DNA from: Martelella limonii
GTDB taxonomy: Bacteria > Pseudomonadota > Alphaproteobacteria > Rhizobiales > Rhizobiaceae
Assembly (NCBI RefSeq): GCF_013344475.1
Contig: NZ_JABUOU010000001.1
Span: 1-64,000 of the forward strand
DNA length: 64,000 bases
Reading direction: 5' to 3'
This document shows positions 55,085 through 64,000 of this stretch, in pieces (position 1 is the first letter of the stretch; each line of letters starts with the position of its first letter). The notes beneath the pieces were generated by a model. It did not search any database, was not told the DNA's origin, and saw only the letters and a program-made list of their open reading frames with translations. Both the position numbers and the translations under genes were made by a program.

Positions 55085-56415
55085 CCGCGGTGTCAGCCAA
55101 TCCAGACTATTCTTTCAGCGATGGCCGGGCCGTTGAAGCGGCTGCCGCTTTCGTCAACCGGCTGAAGGCCGATTGCCATGTGCTCGTCGCGGTATCCGGC
55201 GGCAGCGATTCGCTCGGTCTCCTGGTGCTGCTGAGCGAGGCCAGACATCGCGCTCACCGCAGCGATATCAGACTTTCGGCCGCGACCGTGGACCACGGTC
55301 TGCGCGCCCAATCGGCAGGCGAGGCGGCCTTCGTTGCCCGGTTTTGTGCCGATCGCGGGATCTGCCATGAAACGCTCGTCTGGCGCGGCGCCAAGCCGTC
55401 GACCGGCCTCATGGCCGCAGCGCGCGACGCGCGATACGATCTTCTCTCCAGACACGCTGTCGCGGTCGGCGCTGATGTGATTTCGGTTGGCCACACGCTT
55501 GACGATCAGGCCGAGACGTTTGAAATGCGCAAGGCGCGCAGCAGCCATCCGGCGATCTCCGGCATGGCAGCGCAGACGCTTCTGTTCGGGCGCGTCTGGC
55601 TTGCCCGGCCCTTGCTCGGCGTTTCTCGGCAGGCGATCCGCGGTGCACTTTCTGCAAGGGGTATCGGCTGGATCGATGATCCTTCCAACGACAATGTGCG
55701 CTATGAGCGCGTGCGCATCCGCCGCGCCCTTGATGGCGCGGTAAGCGGTCCCGGCAGTGCTGCGCATGCCGCGGGCAGCGAACGGGCACGCCGCGCCGCC
55801 GCCGCCGCCGCATTGTTTCAGGCCTTCGGCCGTATTCACGGGCAAACCGTTGCCGAACTTGATCTCGATGCGCTGGACGCCCAAGGTGGCGAGGGCGCGC
55901 GCGCGCTTCTGAATGCGCTTGTCGCCATCATCGGCGGCGAGACCCATGGGCCGGGACAGGCGGCCCTCGATGATATGCTCCGTCTTCGCTCGGCCGGTCA
56001 TGGCGCGCGGATGACGGCCGGGCGGTGCCTTTTCGAGGTGAGCCGCAACCGGCTCTTCATCCTGCGGGAACGGCGCGGCGTTTCAGCGCTCGACATTCCA
56101 CCTGGCGCCTCTGACGTGTTCGACGGCCGGTTCGAGGTTGAAAACCGCTCCGATAGAACGGTTACCATTGAAGCCGGCAACGCTTGCGGGTGTGACCATG
56201 CTGAGTTCCAAGCGCTGCCGCGACGGCTCGCAAGGGTGGCCGTTGCCACCGCGCCTTCGATCGAGCGGGAAGCCGGGCGGATCGTGACAGGCCGTGTGCT
56301 TTCGCCCTACCGGCGCTATCTGCCTGGGTTCGATCTGGTGCTGGCCAACCGGCTTGCGGCCGCTTTCGGCGCGAAGTGCTATCCGGAACCCTCATATTTC
56401 CTGACAGAATATTAA
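55078..56415 (+). CDS. tilS: tRNA(Ile)-lysidine synthetase
   Basis: This 445-aa N-type ATP pyrophosphatase modifies C34 of tRNA(Ile2) to lysidine, so that AUA is read as Ile. The PP-loop SGGSDS is at residues 40-45, followed by DDQAETFEMRKARSSH. The C-terminal domains are about 220 residues. The start overlaps the cpoB end by 7 bp, so translation is coupled. ftsH follows 100 bp later. Confidence 0.95.
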   Translation: MLTAVSANPDYSFSDGRAVEAAAAFVNRLKADCHVLVAVSGGSDSLGLLVLLSEARHRAHRSDIRLSAATVDHGLRAQSAGEAAFVARFCADRGICHETLVWRGAKPSTGLMAAARDARYDLLSRHAVAVGADVISVGHTLDDQAETFEMRKARSSHPAISGMAAQTLLFGRVWLARPLLGVSRQAIRGALSARGIGWIDDPSNDNVRYERVRIRRALDGAVSGPGSAAHAAGSERARRAAAAAALFQAFGRIHGQTVAELDLDALDAQGGEGARALLNALVAIIGGETHGPGQAALDDMLRLRSAGHGARMTAGRCLFEVSRNRLFILRERRGVSALDIPPGASDVFDGRFEVENRSDRTVTIEAGNACGCDHAEFQALPRRLARVAVATAPSIEREAGRIVTGRVLSPYRRYLPGFDLVLANRLAAAFGAKCYPEPSYFLTEY

Positions 56416-56515
56416 ACTTGGGAAGCGCTTGTCTTGGCAAGACATGGCGCGAACCCTATGTTAGGCCATACTCAGCGGCACCCTCCGTGCCGGACAGATG
56501 ATTTCGGGGAGTTTG

Positions 56516-58459
56516 ATGAACCCAAACCTACGCAATATTGCGCTGTGGGCCATAATCGCGTTGCTGCTGGTCGCGCTTTTCAGCATGTTCCAGTCGACGC
56601 CTTCGCATAATGGTGCGACCCAGGTGGCCTATTCGCAATTCGTCAGCGATGTTGACGCGGGAAAGGTCAAGGAAGTGACCATTACCGGCAACACGATCAC
56701 CGGTAGCTATACCGGTGGCGCTGTCACGACCTTTCACACCTATGCGCCGGTTATCGATGATTCCCTGCTGACCAAGCTTGAAGATGCCAATGTAAAGGTT
56801 GACGCCAAGCCCGTAAGTGACGGTTCCGGCGGCATTTTGAGTTATGTCGGAACGCTTCTTCCGATGCTTCTGATCCTCGGTGTCTGGCTGTTCTTCATGC
56901 GCCAGATGCAGGGTGGGTCGCGCGGCGCGATGGGGTTTGGCAAGTCGAAGGCGAAGCTTCTGACCGAGGCCCATGGCCGTGTGACGTTTGACGACGTCGC
57001 CGGCGTCGATGAGGCCAAGCAGGATCTCGAGGAAATCGTCGAATTCCTGCGCGATCCGCAGAAGTTCCAGCGCCTCGGCGGCCGCATTCCGCGCGGTGTG
57101 CTGCTGGTCGGCCCGCCCGGTACCGGCAAGACGCTTCTCGCCCGGTCTGTTGCGGGTGAGGCGAATGTTCCGTTCTTCACCATCTCCGGTTCCGACTTCG
57201 TGGAAATGTTCGTCGGTGTCGGTGCGTCGCGCGTGCGCGACATGTTCGAGCAGGCCAAGAAGAATGCGCCCTGCATCATCTTCATCGATGAAATCGATGC
57301 GGTGGGCCGTCATCGCGGCGCCGGTCTCGGCGGTGGCAATGACGAACGCGAGCAGACGCTGAACCAGCTTCTGGTGGAAATGGACGGTTTCGAGGCCAAT
57401 GAAGGCATCATCCTGATTGCCGCGACCAACCGGCCCGACGTGCTTGACCCCGCATTGCTGCGTCCCGGCCGTTTCGACCGTCAGGTCGTCGTGCCCAATC
57501 CGGATATTGTCGGCCGCGAACGTATCCTCAAGGTGCATGCGCGCAATACGCCGCTGGCGCCGAATGTCGATCTCAAGATTGTCGCCCGCGGTACGCCCGG
57601 CTTCTCCGGTGCGGACCTGATGAACCTCGTCAACGAGGCCGCCCTTATGGCGGCGCGGCGCAACAAGCGCCTCGTCACCATGGCCGAGTTCGAGGACGCC
57701 AAGGACAAGATCATGATGGGCGCCGAGCGGCGCTCCACAGCGATGACGGAAGCCGAGAAGAAGCTTACCGCCTATCACGAGGCCGGTCACGCCATCGTGG
57801 CGATGAAGGTGCCGGTGGCCGATCCGGTCCACAAGGCGACGATTATTCCGCGCGGGCGTGCACTTGGCATGGTGATGCAGTTGCCGGAAGGCGACCGCTA
57901 TTCCATGAGCTACAAGTGGATGATCTCGCGTCTCGCCATCATGATGGGCGGTCGCGTTGCCGAGGAACTGACCTTCGGCAAGGACAACATCACCTCGGGC
58001 GCGTCTTCGGATATCGAGCAGGCGACCAAGCTTGCCCGGGCGATGGTGACGCAGTGGGGCTTCTCCGATGAGCTCGGCCAGGTTGCCTATGGCGAGAACC
58101 AGCAGGAAGTCTTCCTCGGCCATTCGGTGTCGCAGTCCAAGAACGTGTCCGAGGCGACAGCCCGGAAGATCGACAGCGAAGTCCGCCGTCTGATCGACGA
58201 GGCCTATGTCGAGGCAACGCGTATCCTCAATGACAACCATGATGGTTTCGTGCAGCTTGCCGAGGGGCTCCTTGAATACGAGACGCTTTCGGGCGACGAG
58301 ATCAAGGCGATCCTGCGCGGCGAAAAGCCTGCCCGCGATCTGGGAGACGATACGCCGCCCTCACGCGGGTCTGCCGTTCCGTCCATGGGGCCGAAGAAGG
58401 ATACGCCGAAGCCCGCAGACGAAAAGGGCGATGGCTTCGAGCCCCAGCCCAATAGCTGA
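56516..58459 (+). CDS. ftsH: ATP-dependent zinc metalloprotease FtsH
   Basis: This 647-aa membrane AAA protease degrades membrane and regulatory proteins. It has an N-terminal helix, a periplasmic domain, a second helix ([20 protein letters not shown]) and an AAA domain with Walker [14 protein letters not shown] (near residue 200), [14 protein letters not shown] and the SRH. The protease domain has the zinc site HEAGH at His421. I chose the ATG at 56516, with GGGGA upstream, over an in-frame ATG 18 bp earlier. glmM follows. Confidence 0.97.
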   Translation: MNPNLRNIALWAIIALLLVALFSMFQSTPSHNGATQVAYSQFVSDVDAGKVKEVTITGNTITGSYTGGAVTTFHTYAPVIDDSLLTKLEDANVKVDAKPVSDGSGGILSYVGTLLPMLLILGVWLFFMRQMQGGSRGAMGFGKSKAKLLTEAHGRVTFDDVAGVDEAKQDLEEIVEFLRDPQKFQRLGGRIPRGVLLVGPPGTGKTLLARSVAGEANVPFFTISGSDFVEMFVGVGASRVRDMFEQAKKNAPCIIFIDEIDAVGRHRGAGLGGGNDEREQTLNQLLVEMDGFEANEGIILIAATNRPDVLDPALLRPGRFDRQVVVPNPDIVGRERILKVHARNTPLAPNVDLKIVARGTPGFSGADLMNLVNEAALMAARRNKRLVTMAEFEDAKDKIMMGAERRSTAMTEAEKKLTAYHEAGHAIVAMKVPVADPVHKATIIPRGRALGMVMQLPEGDRYSMSYKWMISRLAIMMGGRVAEELTFGKDNITSGASSDIEQATKLARAMVTQWGFSDELGQVAYGENQQEVFLGHSVSQSKNVSEATARKIDSEVRRLIDEAYVEATRILNDNHDGFVQLAEGLLEYETLSGDEIKAILRGEKPARDLGDDTPPSRGSAVPSMGPKKDTPKPADEKGDGFEPQPNS

Positions 58460-58467
58460 TCAGAAAG

Positions 58468-58496
58468 ACCGCCGGCTTCGACCGGCGGTTTTTTCT
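58468..58496 (+). terminator. Rho-independent terminator after ftsH
   Basis: An 8-bp stem ACCGCCGG (58468-58475) / CCGGCGGT (58482-58489) with a CTTCGA loop is followed by TTTTTC. glmM 190 bp later must use its own promoter or read-through. Confidence 0.92.
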
Positions 58497-58685
58497 TGTG
58501 CAGAAACCATGCGCGCTTGCCCGCGTTTTGCATGCATTGCCTCTAAAATAAGCTGGTAACGCCATGTTAGCGGTGGTGACCTAAATTTAAGTGCGCCTGG
58601 GTCCAATATCTGCGAAGAGGACCCTGCAGCACAGTTTCAAGTTTCAGGGCGACGCGCAAAAGATGCGGCGCCGAAGAGGATTGTC

Positions 58686-60044
58686 ATGACACGCAAATAT
58701 TTTGGTACCGACGGCATTCGCGGGCTTTCGAATGTCTTCCCGATGACGCCTGATCTGGCGATGCGGGTGGGTATTGCGGTGGGCACCATCTTCCGGCGCG
58801 ACGATCGCACGCACCGGGTCGTGATCGGCAAGGATACGCGTCTGTCGGGCTATATGCTGGAGAACGCACTTGTTGCGGGTTTCACGGCGGCTGGCCTCAA
58901 TGTCTATCTCCTCGGCCCGATCCCGACGCCTGCCGTTGCCATGCTGACCCGCTCGCTGCGCGCCGATGTCGGCGTCATGATTTCGGCATCGCACAACCCC
59001 TATGCCGACAATGGCATCAAGCTCTTCGGCCCGGATGGATACAAGATGTCCGACGAAATCGAGGCGCGCATCGAAGCGCTTCTCGACCGTGACAATTTCC
59101 ATGCCCAGCTGGCGGCTCCGCACGAGATCGGCCGCGCCAATCGCGTTGACGGCGACATCTACCGCTATATCGAATTCGTCAAGCGCACGCTGCCCCGCGA
59201 CGTCACGCTCAACGGCCTTCGCGTGGTCGTCGATTGCGCCAATGGCGCAGCCTACAAGGCAGCGCCTACCGCGCTGTGGGAGCTTGGTGCTGACGTGGTG
59301 ACGATCGGCACGACGCCCGATGGTCTCAACATCAACAAGGAATGCGGGTCGACCTATCCGAAGACGCTTCAGGAGAAAGTCCACGAAGTGCGCGCCGATA
59401 TCGGCATTGCGCTCGATGGCGATGCCGACCGCGTGATCATCGTCGACGAGCAGGGCAACATCATCGATGGCGATCAGCTGATGGCTGTCATCGCCGGCGT
59501 CATGGTCGAAGAGAATGAGCTGAAGGGTGGCGGCGTCGTCGCAACCGTGATGTCCAATCTCGGCCTTGAGCGGCACCTGAACGGCATGAATCTCGATCTT
59601 GTGCGCACCAAGGTTGGAGACCGCTATGTGGTCGAGCACATGCGCAAGCACGGCTACAATGTCGGCGGCGAGCAGTCCGGCCATATTGTGCTATCCGATT
59701 TCGGTACCACAGGCGACGGTCTGGTGGCGGCGCTGCAGGTGCTTGCAGCCGTCAAGCGCGCCGGCAAGCCGGTCAGCGAGGTCTGCCGCAAGTTTGAACC
59801 CGTGCCGCAGCTTCTGCGCAATGTCCGCATCACCGTAGGCGCCGTTCCGCTCGAGGACAGCAACGTCAAGCAGGCGATCGCCGACGCCGAAGCGGAGCTG
59901 AAGGGCAGGGGCCGTCTGGTGATTCGTCCCTCGGGCACCGAACCGCTGATCCGGGTCATGGCCGAAGGCGACGACCCGTCGCAGGTCGAGCGCGTCGTCG
60001 GAGGCCTGATCGACGTGATCGCGAACGTGCGCAACGCCGCCTGA
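58686..60044 (+). CDS. glmM: Phosphoglucosamine mutase
   Basis: This 452-aa alpha-D-phosphohexomutase makes glucosamine 1-phosphate for peptidoglycan and lipopolysaccharide. The phosphoserine loop is [13 protein letters not shown] with Ser102, matching the E. coli position. The metal loop is [11 protein letters not shown], the sugar loop GEQSGHIV and the phosphate-binding loop [15 protein letters not shown]. The ftsH-glmM order is standard in alphaproteobacteria. Confidence 0.97.
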   Translation: MTRKYFGTDGIRGLSNVFPMTPDLAMRVGIAVGTIFRRDDRTHRVVIGKDTRLSGYMLENALVAGFTAAGLNVYLLGPIPTPAVAMLTRSLRADVGVMISASHNPYADNGIKLFGPDGYKMSDEIEARIEALLDRDNFHAQLAAPHEIGRANRVDGDIYRYIEFVKRTLPRDVTLNGLRVVVDCANGAAYKAAPTALWELGADVVTIGTTPDGLNINKECGSTYPKTLQEKVHEVRADIGIALDGDADRVIIVDEQGNIIDGDQLMAVIAGVMVEENELKGGGVVATVMSNLGLERHLNGMNLDLVRTKVGDRYVVEHMRKHGYNVGGEQSGHIVLSDFGTTGDGLVAALQVLAAVKRAGKPVSEVCRKFEPVPQLLRNVRITVGAVPLEDSNVKQAIADAEAELKGRGRLVIRPSGTEPLIRVMAEGDDPSQVERVVGGLIDVIANVRNAA

Positions 60045-60175
60045 GCGCTTCCCACACGCGAACCTGACGCGCCTCATTGTCGCTTTTCCGGCTGGAACTG
60101 CCTTGCAGCGCGATTCTGGCCATATTCCTGTGCACCATGAGATGGCGATAGTTTCGGAAGGCCGGAAGGGAAAAC

Positions 60176-60625
60176 ATGTCTGCAGCCTTGATTGTGGTGA
60201 CCATCCTCGGTTGCGATGATGGCCTGACCCGTTGTCAGTACATCGATACCTCGCCCGATACCTACCAGACCATCGCCTTGTGTGACGACGCGCTGGAAGC
60301 CGACCTCAATCATTACAAATATTCAGAATATGCAAGCGTTGTCGGGGTTTGCCGGTCGCAGGACGAACCGGTGGAAGCCGCGATGGGCGGTATCACCGTG
60401 ACGGGGATACCCGAGTTTCAGGCAAAACTTGCGGAAGAGCCGCAACCTGCCGGTAATGAAGCGACGCCGCGGCAGGGGAACAGGCTGATGATCATGACGA
60501 ATGCCACCCTTGAAAAAGCAGCCTCGATCCTGCCGGAGCGGGATCAGGTCCGCGCCGTCGCTGTCGCTCCTGTCAATGCGGTGAAGGGCGGCTATGTCTG
60601 GGTCCGGCGCCGGCTCGGTCTCTGA
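60176..60625 (+). CDS. Hypothetical protein of 149 aa
   Basis: The product begins MSAALIVVTILGCDDGLTRC and ends with GGYVWVRRRLGL; it has Cys residues at about positions 13, 20, 36 and 59 and a charged, Glu- and Pro-rich middle. It has no clear signal, membrane helix or known domain that I recognise. It lies 131 bp after glmM and 200 bp before serC. The four Cys could form disulfides or bind metal. The ribosome site (GGAAGGGAAA) and reading length support coding. Function unknown. Confidence 0.7.
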   Translation: MSAALIVVTILGCDDGLTRCQYIDTSPDTYQTIALCDDALEADLNHYKYSEYASVVGVCRSQDEPVEAAMGGITVTGIPEFQAKLAEEPQPAGNEATPRQGNRLMIMTNATLEKAASILPERDQVRAVAVAPVNAVKGGYVWVRRRLGL

Positions 60626-60784
60626 CCGCCTGAAGCTGCACGCTGGTTTCGCGCCCGAGTATCGACGCTGTCCCGCGCAGAGGATCTCAAGCCTGCCTGG
60701 CTTGATCGGACAAGTGTCGTCATCATTTCGTTGTCTTTTCTCTTGCCTAATGCCTGCGTCTCGAATATACGCCGAAGCGGGCCA

Positions 60785-60825
60785 CCTCTCCCCAACGAGA
60801 GGCTACTATCTGAAAGGGTAGAGAT
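60785..60825 (+). ncRNA. Candidate serC leader RNA motif
   Basis: Two stem-loops lie immediately before the serC ATG: CCTCTC (60785-60790) / GAGAGG (60797-60802) with loop CCCAAC, then CTAC (60103-type arm, 60803-60806) / GTAG (60818-60821), which would enclose the purine-rich ribosome site AAAGGG. Alphaproteobacteria carry a conserved serC leader element in this position (Rfam serC leader family), thought to control serC translation or stability. The pairing is visible; identity with the family is inferred from the position and was not searched. Confidence 0.55.
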
Positions 60826-62004
<1,179 letters not shown>

Positions 62005-62027
62005 GACGCTGAAACGGAGGCAGGCCA

Positions 62028-62474
62028 ATGTCGCCCCGCATCCTGAGCTTCATCGCAGATACGACGGCGCTGGTGATCTTCTTTACGATCGCCAGCGGGC
62101 TCAATGAGCGCTTTATTGCCGGCATGGCATGGAGCGATGTGCTTGTTGCCCGTTCGGTCGGCGCGGTGCTGATGGTGCTGACGGCAAGGCCTTACGGGCT
62201 CTGGCGTGATTTTCTCTTCGGCAAGGTTCAGCCGAAGACCCGCGCCGGCGAATTTGCGACCGACTGCCTCTCGCTGATCGCCTTCCAGGTGCCGATCTAC
62301 ATCGCGATCATTGCGGTAGGCGGCGCATCTGGCTCCGGCATCGTCAGGGGAGCTGCCGGCTTTGCGGTTCTGATGCTCGTGCTTGGCAGGCCCTATGGCA
62401 TGTTCCTTGAGTTCGTGCGCAGCCTTTTCGGCCTCACTGACAGGGGGCAGAAGCCGATGTCGCTTGGCGGCTGA
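62028..62474 (+). CDS. alaE: L-alanine exporter AlaE family protein
   Basis: This 148-aa protein has four hydrophobic segments, with IADTTALVIFFTIASGLNER at the start and the AlaE-type block ARPYGLWRDFLFG. AlaE exports L-alanine to avoid accumulation. Its length matches the E. coli protein (149 aa). It sits between serC and serA, 23 bp after serC and 91 bp before serA, so export of an amino acid is consistent with the context. Confidence 0.84.
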   Translation: MSPRILSFIADTTALVIFFTIASGLNERFIAGMAWSDVLVARSVGAVLMVLTARPYGLWRDFLFGKVQPKTRAGEFATDCLSLIAFQVPIYIAIIAVGGASGSGIVRGAAGFAVLMLVLGRPYGMFLEFVRSLFGLTDRGQKPMSLGG

Positions 62475-62565
62475 CAGAATTTTACCGGGGCGCGAGACGG
62501 CCCGGACCCGTTCAAAAATATCATTCGCCGCGCTCATGGCCGGCACAAACCAACAGGAGGCCATC

Positions 62566-64000
62566 ATGGCACCTCGCGTACTCGTATCCGACGCGCTGTC
62601 GGAAGCCGCCGTCCAGATCTTCAAGGATCGCGGCATCGATGTCGATTTCCAGCCGAAGCTCGGCAAGGACAAGGAAAAGCTCGCCGAAATCATCGGCAAT
62701 TACGATGGTCTGGCGATCCGCTCGGCCACCAAGGCGACCGAAAAGCTGATCGAAGCGGCGACCAATCTCAAGGTCATCGGCCGCGCCGGCATCGGCGTCG
62801 ACAATGTCGATATCCAGGCAGCCTCGCGCCGCGGCATCATCGTCATGAACACGCCCTTCGGCAACTCGATCACCACCGCCGAGCACGCGATCTCGCTGAT
62901 GCTGGCCGTCGCCCGCCAGATCCCCGCCGCCGATGCCTCGACCCAGGCCGGCAAGTGGGAGAAGTCGAAATTCATGGGCGTCGAAATCACCGGCAAGACG
63001 CTCGGCGTCATCGGCGCCGGCAATATCGGCTCCATCGTCTGCAACCGCGCGCTTGGCCTGAAGATGAACGTCATCGCCTTCGACCCCTTCCTGTCGCAGG
63101 AAAAGGCCGAGAAGATGGGCGTCACCAAGGTCGAGCTCGACGAGCTGCTCGCCAAGGCCGACTTCATCACGCTGCACGTGCCGATGACCGACAAGACCCG
63201 CGGCATCCTGAACGCCGAAGCGCTTGCCAAGACCAAGAAGGGCGTGCGCATCATCAACTGCGCCCGCGGCGGTCTGGTGGATGAGGCAGCGCTTGCCGAA
63301 GCCATCAAGTCCGGCCATGTCGCAGGCGCCGGCTTCGACGTGTTCGAGACCGAGCCCGCCACCGAGAGCCCGCTCTTTGGCCTTGAAAACGTGGTCTGCA
63401 CGCCGCATCTTGGCGCCTCGACCTCGGAAGCGCAGGAAAACGTGGCCCTTCAGGTTGCCGACCAGATGTCGGATTACCTGCTCAAGGGCGCTGTTTCCAA
63501 CGCGATCAACATGCCCTCGATCAGCGCCGACGAAGCCCCGCGGCTGAAGCCGGTGATCAAGCTTGCCGAAGTGCTCGGCGGTTTCGCCGGCCAGGTGACC
63601 GAAAGCCCGATCAAGCAGATCGAAGTGCTCTATGACGGCAATTTTGCCGAGATGAACACCACGGCGCTGACGAGCGCGCTGCTGGCGGGTCTGCTGCGTC
63701 CGCTGGTCGCCGACGTCAACATGGTCTCCGCACCGGTGATGGTGAAGGACAAGGGCATCATCCTGCAGGAAGCAAAGCGCGACAAGTCGGGCGTTTACGA
63801 CGGCTACATCAAGCTGACCGTCACCACCGAAAAGCAGACCCGTTCCGTTGCCGGCACGGTGTTCTCGGATGGCAAGCCGCGCTTCATCCAGATCAAGGGC
63901 ATCAACATGGATGCCGATGTCGGTCGCCACATGATCTACATCTCCAACACGGACGTGCCCGGCATGATCGGCTTCATGGGCTCGACGCTTGGCGATGCCG
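62566..64000 (+). CDS. serA: D-3-phosphoglycerate dehydrogenase, 5' part (cut by window end)
   Basis: This enzyme of serine synthesis oxidises 3-phosphoglycerate. 478 codons are present and the frame is open at 64000. The Rossmann motif GVIGAGNIGSIVCNRALGL, catalytic Arg/Glu/His in CARGGLVDEAALAEA, DVFETEPATESPLFGL and CTPHLGASTSEAQ are present. The ASB (allosteric) domain follows, and the last visible residues (SNTDVPGMIGFMGSTLGDA) begin the ACT regulatory domain. The ribosome site is CAGGAGG. It is the long bacterial SerA form. Confidence 0.97.
   Translation, partial: MAPRVLVSDALSEAAVQIFKDRGIDVDFQPKLGKDKEKLAEIIGNYDGLAIRSATKATEKLIEAATNLKVIGRAGIGVDNVDIQAASRRGIIVMNTPFGNSITTAEHAISLMLAVARQIPAADASTQAGKWEKSKFMGVEITGKTLGVIGAGNIGSIVCNRALGLKMNVIAFDPFLSQEKAEKMGVTKVELDELLAKADFITLHVPMTDKTRGILNAEALAKTKKGVRIINCARGGLVDEAALAEAIKSGHVAGAGFDVFETEPATESPLFGLENVVCTPHLGASTSEAQENVALQVADQMSDYLLKGAVSNAINMPSISADEAPRLKPVIKLAEVLGGFAGQVTESPIKQIEVLYDGNFAEMNTTALTSALLAGLLRPLVADVNMVSAPVMVKDKGIILQEAKRDKSGVYDGYIKLTVTTEKQTRSVAGTVFSDGKPRFIQIKGINMDADVGRHMIYISNTDVPGMIGFMGSTLGDA

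Noticed and set aside
56528-58240. A 570-codon minus-strand frame opposite ftsH
   Set aside because: Low-complexity His/Arg-rich translation and no ribosome site; ftsH is unambiguous.

Overview
This window looks like ordinary chromosome from an alphaproteobacterium of the Hyphomicrobiales (Rhizobiales), most likely a Rhizobiaceae- or Martelella-type organism. The evidence is the high G+C content, the gene order ruvX / UPF0173 hydrolase / gatC-gatA, the tol-pal operon running into tilS-ftsH-glmM, the serC-alaE-serA block with a serC-type leader, the sqdB-sqdD-sqdC sulfolipid operon, and a rhizobial-style palindromic intergenic repeat. Genus is not certain. I see no transposase, integrase, phage gene, CRISPR array, rRNA or tRNA.

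Layout. 1-7.2 kb: 3' end of tuf with a bidirectional terminator, a VOC protein, an AEC transporter, a tiny membrane protein, ruvX, a metallo-hydrolase, gatCA and an M23 lipoprotein. 7.3-17.0 kb: a two-armed catabolic cluster. The minus strand carries TRAP transporter genes (SBP, small and large permease) and an IclR regulator. The plus strand carries a GMC flavoprotein dehydrogenase, sulfoacetaldehyde acetyltransferase (xsc), phosphotransacetylase (pta) and a TauE/SafE-type exporter. Together these read as an isethionate (2-hydroxyethanesulfonate) degradation locus: uptake, oxidation to sulfoacetaldehyde, phosphorolytic desulfonation to acetyl phosphate plus sulfite, conversion to acetyl-CoA, and sulfite export. 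17.1-27.7 kb: accessory genes, namely a GT10 fucosyltransferase, greA, a histidine-rich permease, a DHA2-type MFS pump, a VOC protein, a creatinase with all catalytic residues, an SRPBCC protein, a MATE pump and fumC. 27.7-40.2 kb: L,D-transpeptidase, gph, rpiA, a DUF2059 protein, gor, a 49-codon small ORF, a LysR regulator, class II DAHP synthase, nadE, a TolB-like propeller and an LpxH-like phosphoesterase.

40.4-44.5 kb: a phospholipid-transport operon (STAS-MlaE fusion, MlaF, MlaD, PqiC-like lipoprotein). 44.5-48.6 kb: a palindromic repeat, a HAD phosphatase and the sulfolipid operon sqdB-sqdD-sqdC on the minus strand. 48.8-60.0 kb: ybgC-tolQ-tolR-tolA-tolB-pal-cpoB-tilS-ftsH-glmM, the cell-envelope block. 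60.1-64.0 kb: a hypothetical gene, then serC, alaE and the 5' part of serA (phosphorylated serine pathway), cut by the window end.

The most distinctive content is the isethionate cluster, which contains no genes for taurine-specific entry, and the creatinase with no creatine-pathway partners nearby. Envelope functions (M23, L,D-transpeptidase, Mla, SQDG, Tol-Pal, FtsH) dominate the rest. I found no clear candidate for a wholly undescribed system. The least explained items are the small ORF overlapping gor, several perfect palindromes in promoter regions, and the structured gap after gatA.
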